64,000 bases of DNA from NCBI GenBank assembly GCA_026708055.1, contig JAPOVS010000027.1, forward strand, positions 1 to 64,000, in the 5' to 3' direction. A program made the translations under genes and the position numbers. Under the pieces are notes generated by a model. The model ran no database searches, was not told the DNA's origin, and worked only from the letters and a program-made list of their open reading frames with translations. Below are positions 25,072 to 35,129 of this stretch, piece after piece (position 1 is the stretch's first letter; every line of letters starts with the position of its first letter). This stretch comes from a bacterium (GTDB taxonomy: Bacteria; Actinomycetota; Acidimicrobiia; Acidimicrobiales; CATQHL01).

Positions 25072-25910
25072 GAGAACACCCTCGCCAGGGCGCGGCGGGA
25101 CATGACGGCCACGGCGTGGCGCCGGTAATCGGCGGTGCTGCGGTGGTCGTCGATGGGGATGGACGCCGCTGCCGCCAACTCGCCGAAGTGAGTCAGGACG
25201 TCGTCGGGGGGCACCTCGGTTGCGTCCCAGTCGACCGCGCCGGCAATCCACTCCTCGGCTTCGGTGGCTCGCACGGGCACCGGGGCGACTGAGCCCAGCG
25301 CAAGGCGCACACTGCGCTGGGCGCGGTCCAGGACCAGCGCCACGGTGGCCACCGAGATGACCATGGCGTTGCGGGTGCCGACCTTCAAGAACTCCTGGGG
25401 GCCGTCGACCACCGGCACGGTCACGCTGCGGATTACCTCGTCGGGTGCCAGCGTGTTCCGCTTGGGGCCGACGATCAACCCGTCGAGGCCCACCTCGCGG
25501 GTGCCGCGCGCCGAACAGATGGTGATGCGGGCGTCCAGCGCCGTCAAAGGGGGCAGCGTGTCGCCGGCGGGTGAGGCGGTGGCCAGGTTGCCCCCGAGCG
25601 TGCCGGCGTTGCGGATCTGCGGCGAGCCGACGGTCCGCGCCGCCTGGGCCAACGCCGGGACGTAGGCGGCGAACAGCGGGTGCTCCATCTCGGCGTAGGT
25701 CATGGCCGCGCCCATCTCCACGGCACCGTTGCGCTGCCGCCAGCCGGTCAGTTCCGGGACGCGGTCGATGGCGATGACCGAGGCGGGCCGCCGCTTGTTG
25801 TAGTTGACCTCCACCATGAAGTCGGTGCCGCCGGCCAGGAGGCTGGCCGACGGGTCGGCCGCCAGCAGGTTGCACACCGCCTCGAGGGACGCCGCGACGT
25901 GCACGCTCAC
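25068..25910 (-). CDS. coxM: FAD-binding subunit of a molybdenum hydroxylase (CoxM-like)
   Basis: A 280-residue protein of the CoxM/XdhB FAD-binding type. Conserved elements are LLAGGTDFMVEVNY near residue 25 and the FAD-binding motif AGTLGGNLATASPAGDTLPPL near residues 100-120. The C-terminal domain includes GTRNAMVISVATVAL. GTG 25910 starts the frame; a second GTG two codons later has better spacing from the GGAGG. It is translationally coupled to coxS. The two subunits normally work with a CoxL-type molybdenum subunit, absent here. Confidence 0.9.
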   Translation of the reverse strand: MSVHVAASLEAVCNLLAADPSASLLAGGTDFMVEVNYNKRRPASVIAIDRVPELTGWRQRNGAVEMGAAMTYAEMEHPLFAAYVPALAQAARTVGSPQIRNAGTLGGNLATASPAGDTLPPLTALDARITICSARGTREVGLDGLIVGPKRNTLAPDEVIRSVTVPVVDGPQEFLKVGTRNAMVISVATVALVLDRAQRSVRLALGSVAPVPVRATEAEEWIAGAVDWDATEVPPDDVLTHFGELAAAASIPIDDHRSTADYRRHAVAVMSRRALARVFS

Positions 25911-26215
25911 GCCTCCATCATGCCCGGAGGGCCACCGCGATGCACGCCCACCCAGACGCGGCGGGCCTCGCTGAGCGCCGCTCGGTGAACACGCCGGATC
26001 CCTGACCGCCGACCGCGCGCCGCGATTCGGCAGCGACCCGCGACCGAAGGCGATACGGGTGCCGCCGGCTGGCCTCAGTGCCATGTGGGCACGCGGGGGA
26101 CAGTTCGCCGCTGGGGGGTAACATCGGCGCTGCCCGGCGCTTCGGAGGCTCCGCGGGGCCGAGCGCCGCAGCGGGCGCAAATCCCGCGAAGCGGATCACC
26201 CAGATCGGAGACGCC
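25911..26215. other. Divergent intergenic region between coxM and beta-ureidopropionase
   Basis: About 305 bases between divergent genes, presumably holding promoters for both the hydroxylase genes and the pyrimidine operon. Open frames here are low-complexity. A short GTGCC/GGCAC inverted repeat lies near 26081-26095. No recognisable regulator site or riboswitch was seen. Confidence 0.5.
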
Positions 26216-27058
26216 ATGGACAACGTCGTGCGGGCTGCTCTCGTGCAGCAGTCCTGGACGGGAGACGCCGACTCGATGGTCGAGGCGCACATGGCCTGGG
26301 CACGGGCCGCCGCCGAGCAGGGGGCGCAGGCGATCTGCTTCCAGGAATTGTTCAACGGCCCCTACTTCTGCCAGGTGCAGGACGAGCGGTTCTACGCCAC
26401 GGCCGAGGCGGTGCCCGGCGGCCCCACGACGAAGCTGGCCTGCGAATTGGCCGCCGAACTGGGCATGGTCATGGTCCTCCCGCTGTACGAGGAGGAGCAG
26501 CCCGGGGTGCTGTACAACACGGCCGCGGTCATCGACGCGGACGGCACCTACCTGGGCAAGTACCGCAAGACGCACATCCCCCAAGTGAAGGGGTTCTGGG
26601 AGAAGTACTACTTCCGGCCCGGCAACCTGGGCTACCCGGTCTTCGACACCGCGGTCGGCAAGGTGGGCGTGTACATCTGCTACGACCGCCACTTTCCCGA
26701 GGGCTGGCGCGCCCTGGGGCTCGGTGGGGCGCAGATCGTCTTCAACCCCTCGGCCACCAGCCGGGGCCTGTCGGCCTACCTCTGGAAGCTGGAGCAGACC
26801 GCCTCGGCGGCGGCGAACATGTACTACGTGGGCGCCATCAACCGGGTGGGCGTCGAGCCGCTGGGAGACAACGACTTCTACGGCACGTCGTACTTCGCCA
26901 ACCCGCGCGGCCAGTTCGTGGGGGAGGTGGCCTCGGATTCCGAACCGGAGGTCATCGTCCGCGACCTCGACCTGGACCTCATCGGCGAGGTCCGCAACCA
27001 GTGGGCGTTCTACCGGGACCGCCGCCCCGACGCCTACGACCCGCTGGTGGCCGGCTGA
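26216..27058 (+). CDS. Beta-ureidopropionase / N-carbamoyl amidohydrolase (nitrilase family)
   Basis: A 280-residue carbon-nitrogen hydrolase. The catalytic triad motifs are clear: Glu in ICFQELFNGPYFC, Lys in GKYRKTHIPQ and Cys in VYICYDRHFPE. The GFWEKYYFRPG segment is typical of N-carbamoyl-beta-alanine or N-carbamoylputrescine hydrolases. In this neighbourhood it would hydrolyse N-carbamoyl-beta-alanine or N-carbamoyl-beta-aminoisobutyrate to the beta-amino acid, CO2 and ammonia, the third step of reductive pyrimidine catabolism. ATG 26216 is chosen because homology begins at once (VVRAALVQQSW). It is the first gene of a run of nine genes in one direction. Confidence 0.88.
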   Translation: MDNVVRAALVQQSWTGDADSMVEAHMAWARAAAEQGAQAICFQELFNGPYFCQVQDERFYATAEAVPGGPTTKLACELAAELGMVMVLPLYEEEQPGVLYNTAAVIDADGTYLGKYRKTHIPQVKGFWEKYYFRPGNLGYPVFDTAVGKVGVYICYDRHFPEGWRALGLGGAQIVFNPSATSRGLSAYLWKLEQTASAAANMYYVGAINRVGVEPLGDNDFYGTSYFANPRGQFVGEVASDSEPEVIVRDLDLDLIGEVRNQWAFYRDRRPDAYDPLVAG

Positions 27059-27096
27059 GCGGTCTGCTGAGCGATGCTGCGGACCGTCGCAATCCC

Positions 27097-27122
27097 GTCA
27101 TTCCGGCGAAGGCCGGAATCCA
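27097..27122 (+). repeat. Dispersed 26-bp palindromic repeat, copy 3
   Basis: Same element as at 5067-5092 in inverse orientation, in the 118-bp gap between the ureidopropionase and aminotransferase genes; it could form a stem-loop in the operon transcript. Confidence 0.8.
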
Positions 27123-27176
27123 GTGTGTGCCCGACCGACCGCCGGGCACGTCGCGCCGAGGATGGAGACTCCGACC

Positions 27177-28460
27177 GTGGCTGATGAACTGCTCGCCCGC
27201 CACCGCAGCGTGCTGCCCAGTTGGCTCGCCCTCTACTACGAGGAGCCGATCGAGCTGACCCGCGGCGAGGGCTGCCGGGTCTGGGACAGCGAGGGTCGCT
27301 GCCACCTGGACTTCTTCGGTGGGATCCTCACAACGATGACGGGCTACAACGTGCCGGAGGTGATCGACGCCATCCGGACCCAGGCCGCCAGGATGCTGCA
27401 CACCTCCACGCTGTACCTCATCGAGCCGATGGTGGCGCTGGCGGAGAAGATCGCCGGGCTCAGCGGCATTCCCGACGCCAAGGTGTTCTTCACCACATCG
27501 GGCACCGAGGCCAACGACGCCGCCCTGCTGCTGGCCACCAACTACCGCTCCAGCCACGAGATCCTGGCGCTGCGCAACAGCTACCACGGCCGCTCCTTCA
27601 GCGCCCAGGCCATCACCGGCAACCGCTTCTGGTCGGCCTCGCGGCTCTCGGGCCTGTCGGTCAGCTTCATCCACGGCGGCTACCGGATGCGCAGCCCCTG
27701 GCCCGATCACGACGACGAGTCGTACACCGCCGCCTGCGTCCAGGACCTGCGCGAGGTCATCGACATGTGTACGACGGGACACATCGCCGCCCTCATCGCC
27801 GAGCCGATCCAGGGCGTGGGCGGCTTCGCCATGCCGCCCGACGGGTTCTTCGGCACCGTCAAGGAAGTGCTGGACGAACGGGGCATCCTGTTCATTTGCG
27901 ACGAGGTGCAGACCGGCTGGGGACGCACCGGCGAGCACTTCTGGGGCTACCAGGCGCACGGCATCCAGCCCGACTTCCTGACCTTCGCCAAAGGAGTTGG
28001 CAACGGGCTGGCGCTGGGCGGCGTGGTGGCCCGAGCCGAGCTCATGGACAGTCTGGGCGCCAACTCCATCTCCACCTTCGGCGGCAACCCGCTGTCCTGC
28101 GCTGGCGCATTGGCCAACCTGGAGTACCTGCTGGACCACGACCTGCAGACCAACGCCGCCAAGATGGGCAACCGCCTGCGCCTCGGCCTCGAGCCCGTGG
28201 CCGATCGAACGCCGGATATCGCCGAGCTGCGCGGCCGCGGCCTGATGCTGGCGATGGAGTTCAACTGCCCGGGCGGCCGCGAACCGCACCCGGCGGCCGC
28301 GTCCGCGGTACACGAGGGGGCCCGCCGGCGCGGCCTGCTGGTCGGCAAGGGCGGCCTCTACGGCAACGTCCTGCGCATCGCCCCGCCGCTGTGCGTCTCC
28401 GACGCCGAGATCGACGAAGCCGTCGAGATCCTGGCGGCCGCGGCTGCGGATCTGCGCTAG
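27177..28460 (+). CDS. Class III aminotransferase (beta-alanine / beta-aminoisobutyrate type)
   Basis: A 427-residue PLP enzyme resembling AGXT2 and (R)-3-amino-2-methylpropionate:pyruvate transaminases. Landmarks are TTSGTEANDAALLLA (phosphate binding), NSYHGRSFSAQAITGN, LIAEPIQGVGGF, FICDEVQTGWGRTG with the PLP Asp, and FAKGVGNG with the Schiff-base Lys. It should convert beta-alanine or 3-aminoisobutyrate to malonate or methylmalonate semialdehyde, the substrate of the dehydrogenase two genes downstream. GTG 27177 has GGAG nine bases upstream; ATG 27162 is an alternative adding five residues. Confidence 0.88.
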   Translation: MADELLARHRSVLPSWLALYYEEPIELTRGEGCRVWDSEGRCHLDFFGGILTTMTGYNVPEVIDAIRTQAARMLHTSTLYLIEPMVALAEKIAGLSGIPDAKVFFTTSGTEANDAALLLATNYRSSHEILALRNSYHGRSFSAQAITGNRFWSASRLSGLSVSFIHGGYRMRSPWPDHDDESYTAACVQDLREVIDMCTTGHIAALIAEPIQGVGGFAMPPDGFFGTVKEVLDERGILFICDEVQTGWGRTGEHFWGYQAHGIQPDFLTFAKGVGNGLALGGVVARAELMDSLGANSISTFGGNPLSCAGALANLEYLLDHDLQTNAAKMGNRLRLGLEPVADRTPDIAELRGRGLMLAMEFNCPGGREPHPAAASAVHEGARRRGLLVGKGGLYGNVLRIAPPLCVSDAEIDEAVEILAAAAADLR

Positions 28461-28540
28461 AGCACGAGGAGGGCAGGCAGCCGCCGCGACCGAACAGCTC
28501 CTGGGGCGCCACCCCGCCGACCACTGAACAGGAGGACGCC

Positions 28541-29956
28541 ATGCGTACGCTCATCGCCGACGGGACGGTCGTCAGTGCCACGGGACGCGTCCGGGCCGAC
28601 GTGGTGGTTTCGGGGGAGGTGATCGAGGCCGTGGTCGCCCCCGGCAGCGAGATCGCCGAGAGCCTGCGGCGCAGCGGCGACGTCCGCCTCATCGACGCCG
28701 CCGACCGCTACGTGGTGCCCGGCGGCGTGGACGTCCACACCCACATGGAGTTGCCCTTCGGGGGCACCTACGCCTCGGACACCTTCGAGACTGGCACCCG
28801 TGCCGCCGCCCATGGCGGCACCACCACCATCGTGGACTTCGCCGTGCAGCGCGAGGGCGAGGACGTGCGGGAATGCCTCGACGCCTGGTTCGCCAAGGCC
28901 GAGGGCCAGTGCGCCATCGACTATGGCTTCCACATGATCCTGGGCGGCATCGACGAGCGGTCGCTGAAGGAGATGGACACGCTCGTGAACGACGGCATCA
29001 CCAGCTTCAAGCTGTTCATGGCCTACCCGGGCGTGCTCTACAGCGACGACGGCAAGATCCTGCAGGCCATGCAGCAGGCCCACCACAACGGCGGGCTCAT
29101 CATGATGCACGCCGAGAACGGCATCGCCATCGACGTCATCGCCGCCCAGGCAGCGGCCCGGGGCCAGACCGACCCGGTGTACCACGGCATCACCCGGCCG
29201 CCTCGCCTGGAGGGCGAGGCCACCTACCGGGCGATCCAACTGGCGCTGGTCGCGGGCACGCCGGTCTACTTCGTGCACCTGTCGGCCTCCGACGCCCTTG
29301 CCCATGTGGCCGCCGCCCGAAACGAGGGCTACAACGTCTTCGCCGAGACCTGTCCGCAGTACCTGTACCTGAACCTGGAGGAGCACTTGGGTGCGCCCGG
29401 CTTCGCCGGCGCCGGCTACGTGTGCTCGCCGCCGCTGCGCAGCCGCCACGAGACCCACCACGCCGACCTGTGGCGGGGCCTGCGCACCAACGACCTGTGC
29501 GTGGTGTCGACCGACCACTGCCCGTTCTGCATGAAGGAGCAGAAGGAACTGGGCCGCGACGACTTCCGCCTCATCCCCAACGGGCTGGGGGTGGTGGAGC
29601 ACCGCATGGACCTCATCTACCAGGGCGTGGTGCAGGGCGAACTGTCGCTGGAGCGCTGGGTGGAGACCTGCGCCACCACACCGGCGCGCATGTTCGGGCT
29701 GTACCCCCGCAAGGGCAGCATCACGCCGGGGGCCGACGCCGACGTGGTGATCTACGACCCGACCACCGTGAGCCGCATCAGCGCCGAGACGCACCACATG
29801 AACATGGACTACTCGTGCTTCGAGGGCTTCGAGATCGCCGGCACGGTCGAGACGGTGCTGTCACGTGGCCGGGTGGTGGTCGACGGCGGCAACTACCTGG
29901 GCAGCCCCGGCGACGGGGTGTACCTGCGGCGCAGCCTGTCGCAGTACCTCCTGTGA
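28541..29956 (+). CDS. Dihydropyrimidinase / D-hydantoinase
   Basis: A 471-residue cyclic amidohydrolase. It has the HxH metal motif in GGVDVHTHMELPFGGTYASD, the carbamylated Lys in TSFKLFMAYPG, metal-binding His in MMHAENG and FVHLS, and Asp in VSTDHCPF. Substrate-loop residues GYVCSPPLR are typical of dihydropyrimidinases. It opens the ring of dihydrouracil or dihydrothymine to the N-carbamoyl beta-amino acid, the step before beta-ureidopropionase. ATG 28541 has an AGGAGG site six bases upstream. Confidence 0.92.
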   Translation: MRTLIADGTVVSATGRVRADVVVSGEVIEAVVAPGSEIAESLRRSGDVRLIDAADRYVVPGGVDVHTHMELPFGGTYASDTFETGTRAAAHGGTTTIVDFAVQREGEDVRECLDAWFAKAEGQCAIDYGFHMILGGIDERSLKEMDTLVNDGITSFKLFMAYPGVLYSDDGKILQAMQQAHHNGGLIMMHAENGIAIDVIAAQAAARGQTDPVYHGITRPPRLEGEATYRAIQLALVAGTPVYFVHLSASDALAHVAAARNEGYNVFAETCPQYLYLNLEEHLGAPGFAGAGYVCSPPLRSRHETHHADLWRGLRTNDLCVVSTDHCPFCMKEQKELGRDDFRLIPNGLGVVEHRMDLIYQGVVQGELSLERWVETCATTPARMFGLYPRKGSITPGADADVVIYDPTTVSRISAETHHMNMDYSCFEGFEIAGTVETVLSRGRVVVDGGNYLGSPGDGVYLRRSLSQYLL

Positions 29957-30004
29957 GTCCGGCCGACCGGGTCACGACGAACCAGACATGAGCAGGGAGC
30001 GGAC

Positions 30005-31495
<1,491 letters not shown>

Positions 31496-31530
31496 GCGGC
31501 TCCCCGGCGGCATCGGAGAAAGGAGCCCGC

Positions 31531-32535
31531 ATGGACTTCGGCCTCGTCCTGCAGACCGATCCGCCCGCGCGGCGAGTGGTCGAACTCACGAAGCGAGCCG
31601 AGGAACTCGGCTTCAACCACGCCTACACGTTCGACTCCCACGTGCTGTGGCAGGAGCCGTTCGTGATCTACGCCCAGATGCTGGCGGCCACCGAGAACAT
31701 GGTGGTGGGCCCGATGGTCACCAACCCCGGCACACGCGACTGGACGGTCACCGCCTCGCTGTTCGCCACCCTCAACGACACGTTCGGCGAGCGCACTGTG
31801 TGCGGCATCGGGCGGGGCGACTCGGCCATGCGGGTCATCGGCCACCGGCCGTGCACCCTCGCCACGCTGGAGGAGGCCATGGGTGTCATCAAGGGCCTGG
31901 CCGAAGGCCGCGAGGTGACCTACAACGGCCAACAGCTTCGGATTCCGTGGCGGGGCGAGGGCAGCCTGCCGGTCTGGATGGCCGCCTACGGGCCGCGGGC
32001 GCTGGCGCTGTGCGGGGCGGTGACCGACGGCTTCATCCTGCAGCTGGCCGACGTGGACATCGCCGCCTGGACCATCGGCGCGGTGCGCCAAGCCGCCGCC
32101 GAGGCCGGGCGCGACCCCGACGAGCTGACGATCTGCGTGGCCGCCCCCGCCTACGTGGGCGACGACCTGGCGCACCAGCGCGACCAGATGCGCTGGTTCG
32201 GCGGCATGGTCGGCAATCACGTGGCCGACCTTGTGGCGCGCTACGGCGGCGACGGCTCGGGCGTGCCGCGGGCGCTCACCGACTACATCGAGGGCCGGGA
32301 GGGATACGACTACAGCACCCACGGCCGCTCGGAGAACGTCCACACGGAGTTCGTGCCCGACGAGATCGTGGACCGGTTCTGCCTCCTCGGCCCGCCGGCG
32401 GCACACGTCGCGCGACTCCGGGAGCTGGCCGAGTTGGGTGTGGACCAGTTCGCCGTCTACCTGATGCACGACCAGCCCGACGAGACGCTGGAGGCCTACG
32501 GCGGCATCATCGCCGACATGGCGGGAGCCGGCTGA
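31531..32535 (+). CDS. LLM-class flavin/F420-dependent oxidoreductase (CPS_4043-like)
   Basis: A 334-residue TIM-barrel protein of the luciferase-like family. It starts MDFGLVLQTDPPARRVVELTKRAEELGF and has AYTFDSH, VGPMVTNPGTRDWTVTAS, ERTVCGIGRGDSAMR and VWMAAYGPRALALCG, typical of F420-binding members and of the subfamily found with dihydropyrimidinase genes. The predicted cofactor is F420 or FMN. Because no dihydropyrimidine dehydrogenase lies here, it is a candidate for ring reduction or another oxidoreductive step; this is inference. ATG 31531 has AAAGGAG seven bases upstream. Confidence 0.8.
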   Translation: MDFGLVLQTDPPARRVVELTKRAEELGFNHAYTFDSHVLWQEPFVIYAQMLAATENMVVGPMVTNPGTRDWTVTASLFATLNDTFGERTVCGIGRGDSAMRVIGHRPCTLATLEEAMGVIKGLAEGREVTYNGQQLRIPWRGEGSLPVWMAAYGPRALALCGAVTDGFILQLADVDIAAWTIGAVRQAAAEAGRDPDELTICVAAPAYVGDDLAHQRDQMRWFGGMVGNHVADLVARYGGDGSGVPRALTDYIEGREGYDYSTHGRSENVHTEFVPDEIVDRFCLLGPPAAHVARLRELAELGVDQFAVYLMHDQPDETLEAYGGIIADMAGAG

Positions 32536-32542
32536 GGCGGCC

Positions 32543-33442
32543 GTGGCCGACCCCTCGTCGACCCGCCGGACCCGGGCCCGCCGCACGCTGATCTTCGCGG
32601 CCTTCCTGGTCGCTCTGGCCCTGCTCTACACCGGCTACAAGGCTTTCGGCCAGGCCATCGACGACGCCCAGCGGGACTGGTGGGTCGTCGGGTCGTTCCT
32701 GCCGCGCAGCGACGACAAGAACATGCCGCCCGTGCTGGACATCCTCGCCGAGTTCGGCCAGGCGCCCCGCGAGGGCGGCACCACCATCGGCCGCCTCACT
32801 CTCGACGGGGCCCTGTTCACCCTGCGTGAGGCCGCCGTGGGCTTCGCCGCCGGCACGATCATCGGGCTCGCCATCGCCGTCGTGCTGCTGCAGTCGCGGC
32901 GCGCCGAGCGGGGTGTGCTCCCGTACGTGATCGCCAGCCAGACGGTTCCGCTCATTGCGATCGCGCCCATCGTGGTGGTGTGGGGGCGCACCGGCCTGGA
33001 ATTCCTGCCGTGGGAGTGGCAGGACTGGATGTCGGTGTCGCTGATCGCCACCTACCTCACGTTCTTCCCCGTCGCGGTGAACGGGTTGCGGGGACTCCAG
33101 TCGCCGTCACCGGAGGCCACCGAGTTGATGCAGTCCTACGCCGCCGGCCGGCGCCAGGTGCTGCGGCGGCTGCAGCTGCCGGCGTCGCTGCCCTACCTGT
33201 TCCCGGCGCTGCGCATCGCCGCCACGGCCAGCGTCGTCGGCGCCATCGTGGGAGAGATCTCCGCCGGCGTGCGCGGCGGCCTCGGGCGGTTGATCCTGGA
33301 CTTCGCCGGCAAGTACATCACCGGTCCTGAGCGGCTCTACGTGGCGATCATCGGGGCCTGCATCACCGGCCTTGTCGCGGTGGGCGTGGTGGCGGCGGCC
33401 GAGCGGCTGCTGCTGGCACGGCGCGGGATCGTGGCCCAGTGA
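32543..33442 (+). CDS. ABC transporter permease (NMT1/SsuC-like)
   Basis: A 299-residue membrane protein with six predicted helices. The binding-protein-dependent permease loop (EAA-like) reads ELMQSYAAGRRQVLRRLQLPASLPYLFPALR. Membrane segments include LIFAAFLVALALLYTGY and TIIGLAIAVVLLQ. A Trp/Asp-rich extracytoplasmic loop of about 50 residues follows the first helix. It starts seven bases after the LLM gene stop and overlaps the ATPase gene by four bases. Confidence 0.88.
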   Translation: MADPSSTRRTRARRTLIFAAFLVALALLYTGYKAFGQAIDDAQRDWWVVGSFLPRSDDKNMPPVLDILAEFGQAPREGGTTIGRLTLDGALFTLREAAVGFAAGTIIGLAIAVVLLQSRRAERGVLPYVIASQTVPLIAIAPIVVVWGRTGLEFLPWEWQDWMSVSLIATYLTFFPVAVNGLRGLQSPSPEATELMQSYAAGRRQVLRRLQLPASLPYLFPALRIAATASVVGAIVGEISAGVRGGLGRLILDFAGKYITGPERLYVAIIGACITGLVAVGVVAAAERLLLARRGIVAQ

Positions 33443-34254
33443 ACGCCGCCGAGCCACAGGGAGGGGCCGGAGAGGTGGCGGAGGATCTGGTTCTGGAGAT
33501 CGCAGGACTCGAGAAGACGTTCAACGCCGGCCGGCCGAATGCCGTGACGGCCATTTCCGGGCTCGACCTGTCGGTGCGACCCCGGGAGTTCGTTTCGATC
33601 ATCGGTCCCTCCGGCTGCGGCAAGAGCACGCTGCTGCGGCTCGTGGGAGGGCTGATCGGTCCCACCGCGGGCGATTTGTCGGTCAACGGCCGCAGCGCGC
33701 AGCAAGCGCGCCTGGCACGCGACTACGGGATGGTGTTCCAGGCCGCGGGACTGCTGGACTGGCGCTCGGCGGTCCGCAACGTGGAACTGCCGCTGGAGTT
33801 GATGGGCTGGTCCAAGCTGCGCCGCCGCGCTCGCGCCAGGGAGATGCTGGAGCTGGTGGACCTCGACGGGTTCGCCTCCCACTACCCCGGCGAACTCTCC
33901 GGGGGCATGCAGCAGCGGGTCTCGATCGCCAGGGCGCTCAGCTTCGAGCCGGCGCTGCTGCTGATGGACGAGCCGTTCGGCGCCCTCGACGAGATGACCC
34001 GCGAGTACATGCAGACCGAACTGCTGAAGATCTGGCGGGAGACGGCCACCACGGTCATCTTCATCACCCACTCGATTCCCGAGGCGGTGTTCCTGTCCAC
34101 CCGGGTGGCGGTGATGTCGCCCCGACCGGCCCGCATCGCCGCCGAGATTCCCGTCGAGTTGCCCGAGCGCACACCCGCGGTGCGCGACACCGAGGAGTTC
34201 TTCCGCAGCGTGTCACTGGTGCGCCGCACGCTGCGGTCGGTGGAACACGAGTGA
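33439..34254 (+). CDS. ABC transporter ATP-binding protein
   Basis: A 271-residue ATPase of the SsuB/TauB/ThiZ type. It has Walker A GPSGCGKSTLL, Q-loop VFQAAGLLDWRSAVRNVELPL, signature LSGGMQQRVSIARAL, Walker B LLLMDEPFGALDE and H-loop ITHSIPEAVFLSTRV. The GTG start overlaps the upstream stop (GTGA). It energises import by the two flanking permeases. Confidence 0.93.
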   Translation: MNAAEPQGGAGEVAEDLVLEIAGLEKTFNAGRPNAVTAISGLDLSVRPREFVSIIGPSGCGKSTLLRLVGGLIGPTAGDLSVNGRSAQQARLARDYGMVFQAAGLLDWRSAVRNVELPLELMGWSKLRRRARAREMLELVDLDGFASHYPGELSGGMQQRVSIARALSFEPALLLMDEPFGALDEMTREYMQTELLKIWRETATTVIFITHSIPEAVFLSTRVAVMSPRPARIAAEIPVELPERTPAVRDTEEFFRSVSLVRRTLRSVEHE

Positions 34255-34267
34255 AGGCGGAGTCCCG

Positions 34268-35044
34268 GTGAAGCGTCTGCGCGGCGGCGCCTGGCTCCCG
34301 CCCGCCGTCTTCGGGGCGGCGGCGCTGGGGCTGTGGGAGCTGCTGCTGTGGGCGACCGACCCCCAGGGCTTCGTGCTGCCGCGGCCCAGCGAGATCGCCA
34401 TCGCGCTGGGCGAGAACATCTCCGACGTGTGGGCGGCCTCGCGGGTCACGGGATTCATCATCCTCAGCGGGCTCGCCGGCGGCGTCATACTCGGCGCGGC
34501 GGCCTCACTGGTCGTCACCCGCTTCCGCACCGCCAACGAGACGCTGACCCCGCTGGCGGTGGCGATCAACGCCATCCCGATCATCGCCTTGGCGCCCCTG
34601 TTCAACAACTGGCTGGGGATCACCTCGCCGCGCTCCAATCAGGCCGTGGTGGTGCTGCTGGTGTTCTTCCCGGTGTTCATCAACTGTGCCCGCGGCCTCA
34701 GCGAGGTGGACGACGAGAAGATCGAACTCATGCGGTCCTACGCGGCGAGCGACTGGCGCATCATGCGCACCGTCCGCATCCCGAACGCGCTGCCGTTCTT
34801 CTTCACGGCGCTGCGCCTGGTGGCGTCGCTGGCGGTGATCGCCGCCATCGTGGTGGAGTACTTCGGGGGCCGCCAGGACACGCTCGGCAATATCATCACG
34901 CAGAACGCCCAGTTCACGCGTTACGACGTGGCGTGGGCGGCCGTCGTGGCGGGCAGCATCATCGGGATCGCCCTCTACTTCGCCTCCCTGATCGTCGAAC
35001 GGCTCGTCACGGGCCGGTACGCACGGGCGACGGCGGCGGTCTGA
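34268..35044 (+). CDS. ABC transporter permease, second subunit
   Basis: A 258-residue permease paralogous to the one at 32543. The EAA-like loop reads ELMRSYAASDWRIMRTVRIPNALPFFFTALR and there are six predicted helices. GTG start, 13 bases after the ATPase stop. Having two different permeases suggests a heterodimeric membrane domain. Confidence 0.9.
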   Translation: MKRLRGGAWLPPAVFGAAALGLWELLLWATDPQGFVLPRPSEIAIALGENISDVWAASRVTGFIILSGLAGGVILGAAASLVVTRFRTANETLTPLAVAINAIPIIALAPLFNNWLGITSPRSNQAVVVLLVFFPVFINCARGLSEVDDEKIELMRSYAASDWRIMRTVRIPNALPFFFTALRLVASLAVIAAIVVEYFGGRQDTLGNIITQNAQFTRYDVAWAAVVAGSIIGIALYFASLIVERLVTGRYARATAAV

Positions 35045-35129
35045 GCAGCCGGGACAGAATCTCCGGGCGGGTTCCTCGCACCCCGCCCGCTGAGACAAGG
35101 GGAAGACAACAGACATGAAAGGGGAGACA

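Noticed and set aside
27221-28540. Upstream extension of the dihydropyrimidinase frame over the aminotransferase gene
   Set aside because: The extension is a shifted reading of the aminotransferase; the hydantoinase begins at ATG 28541 after a strong AGGAGG.
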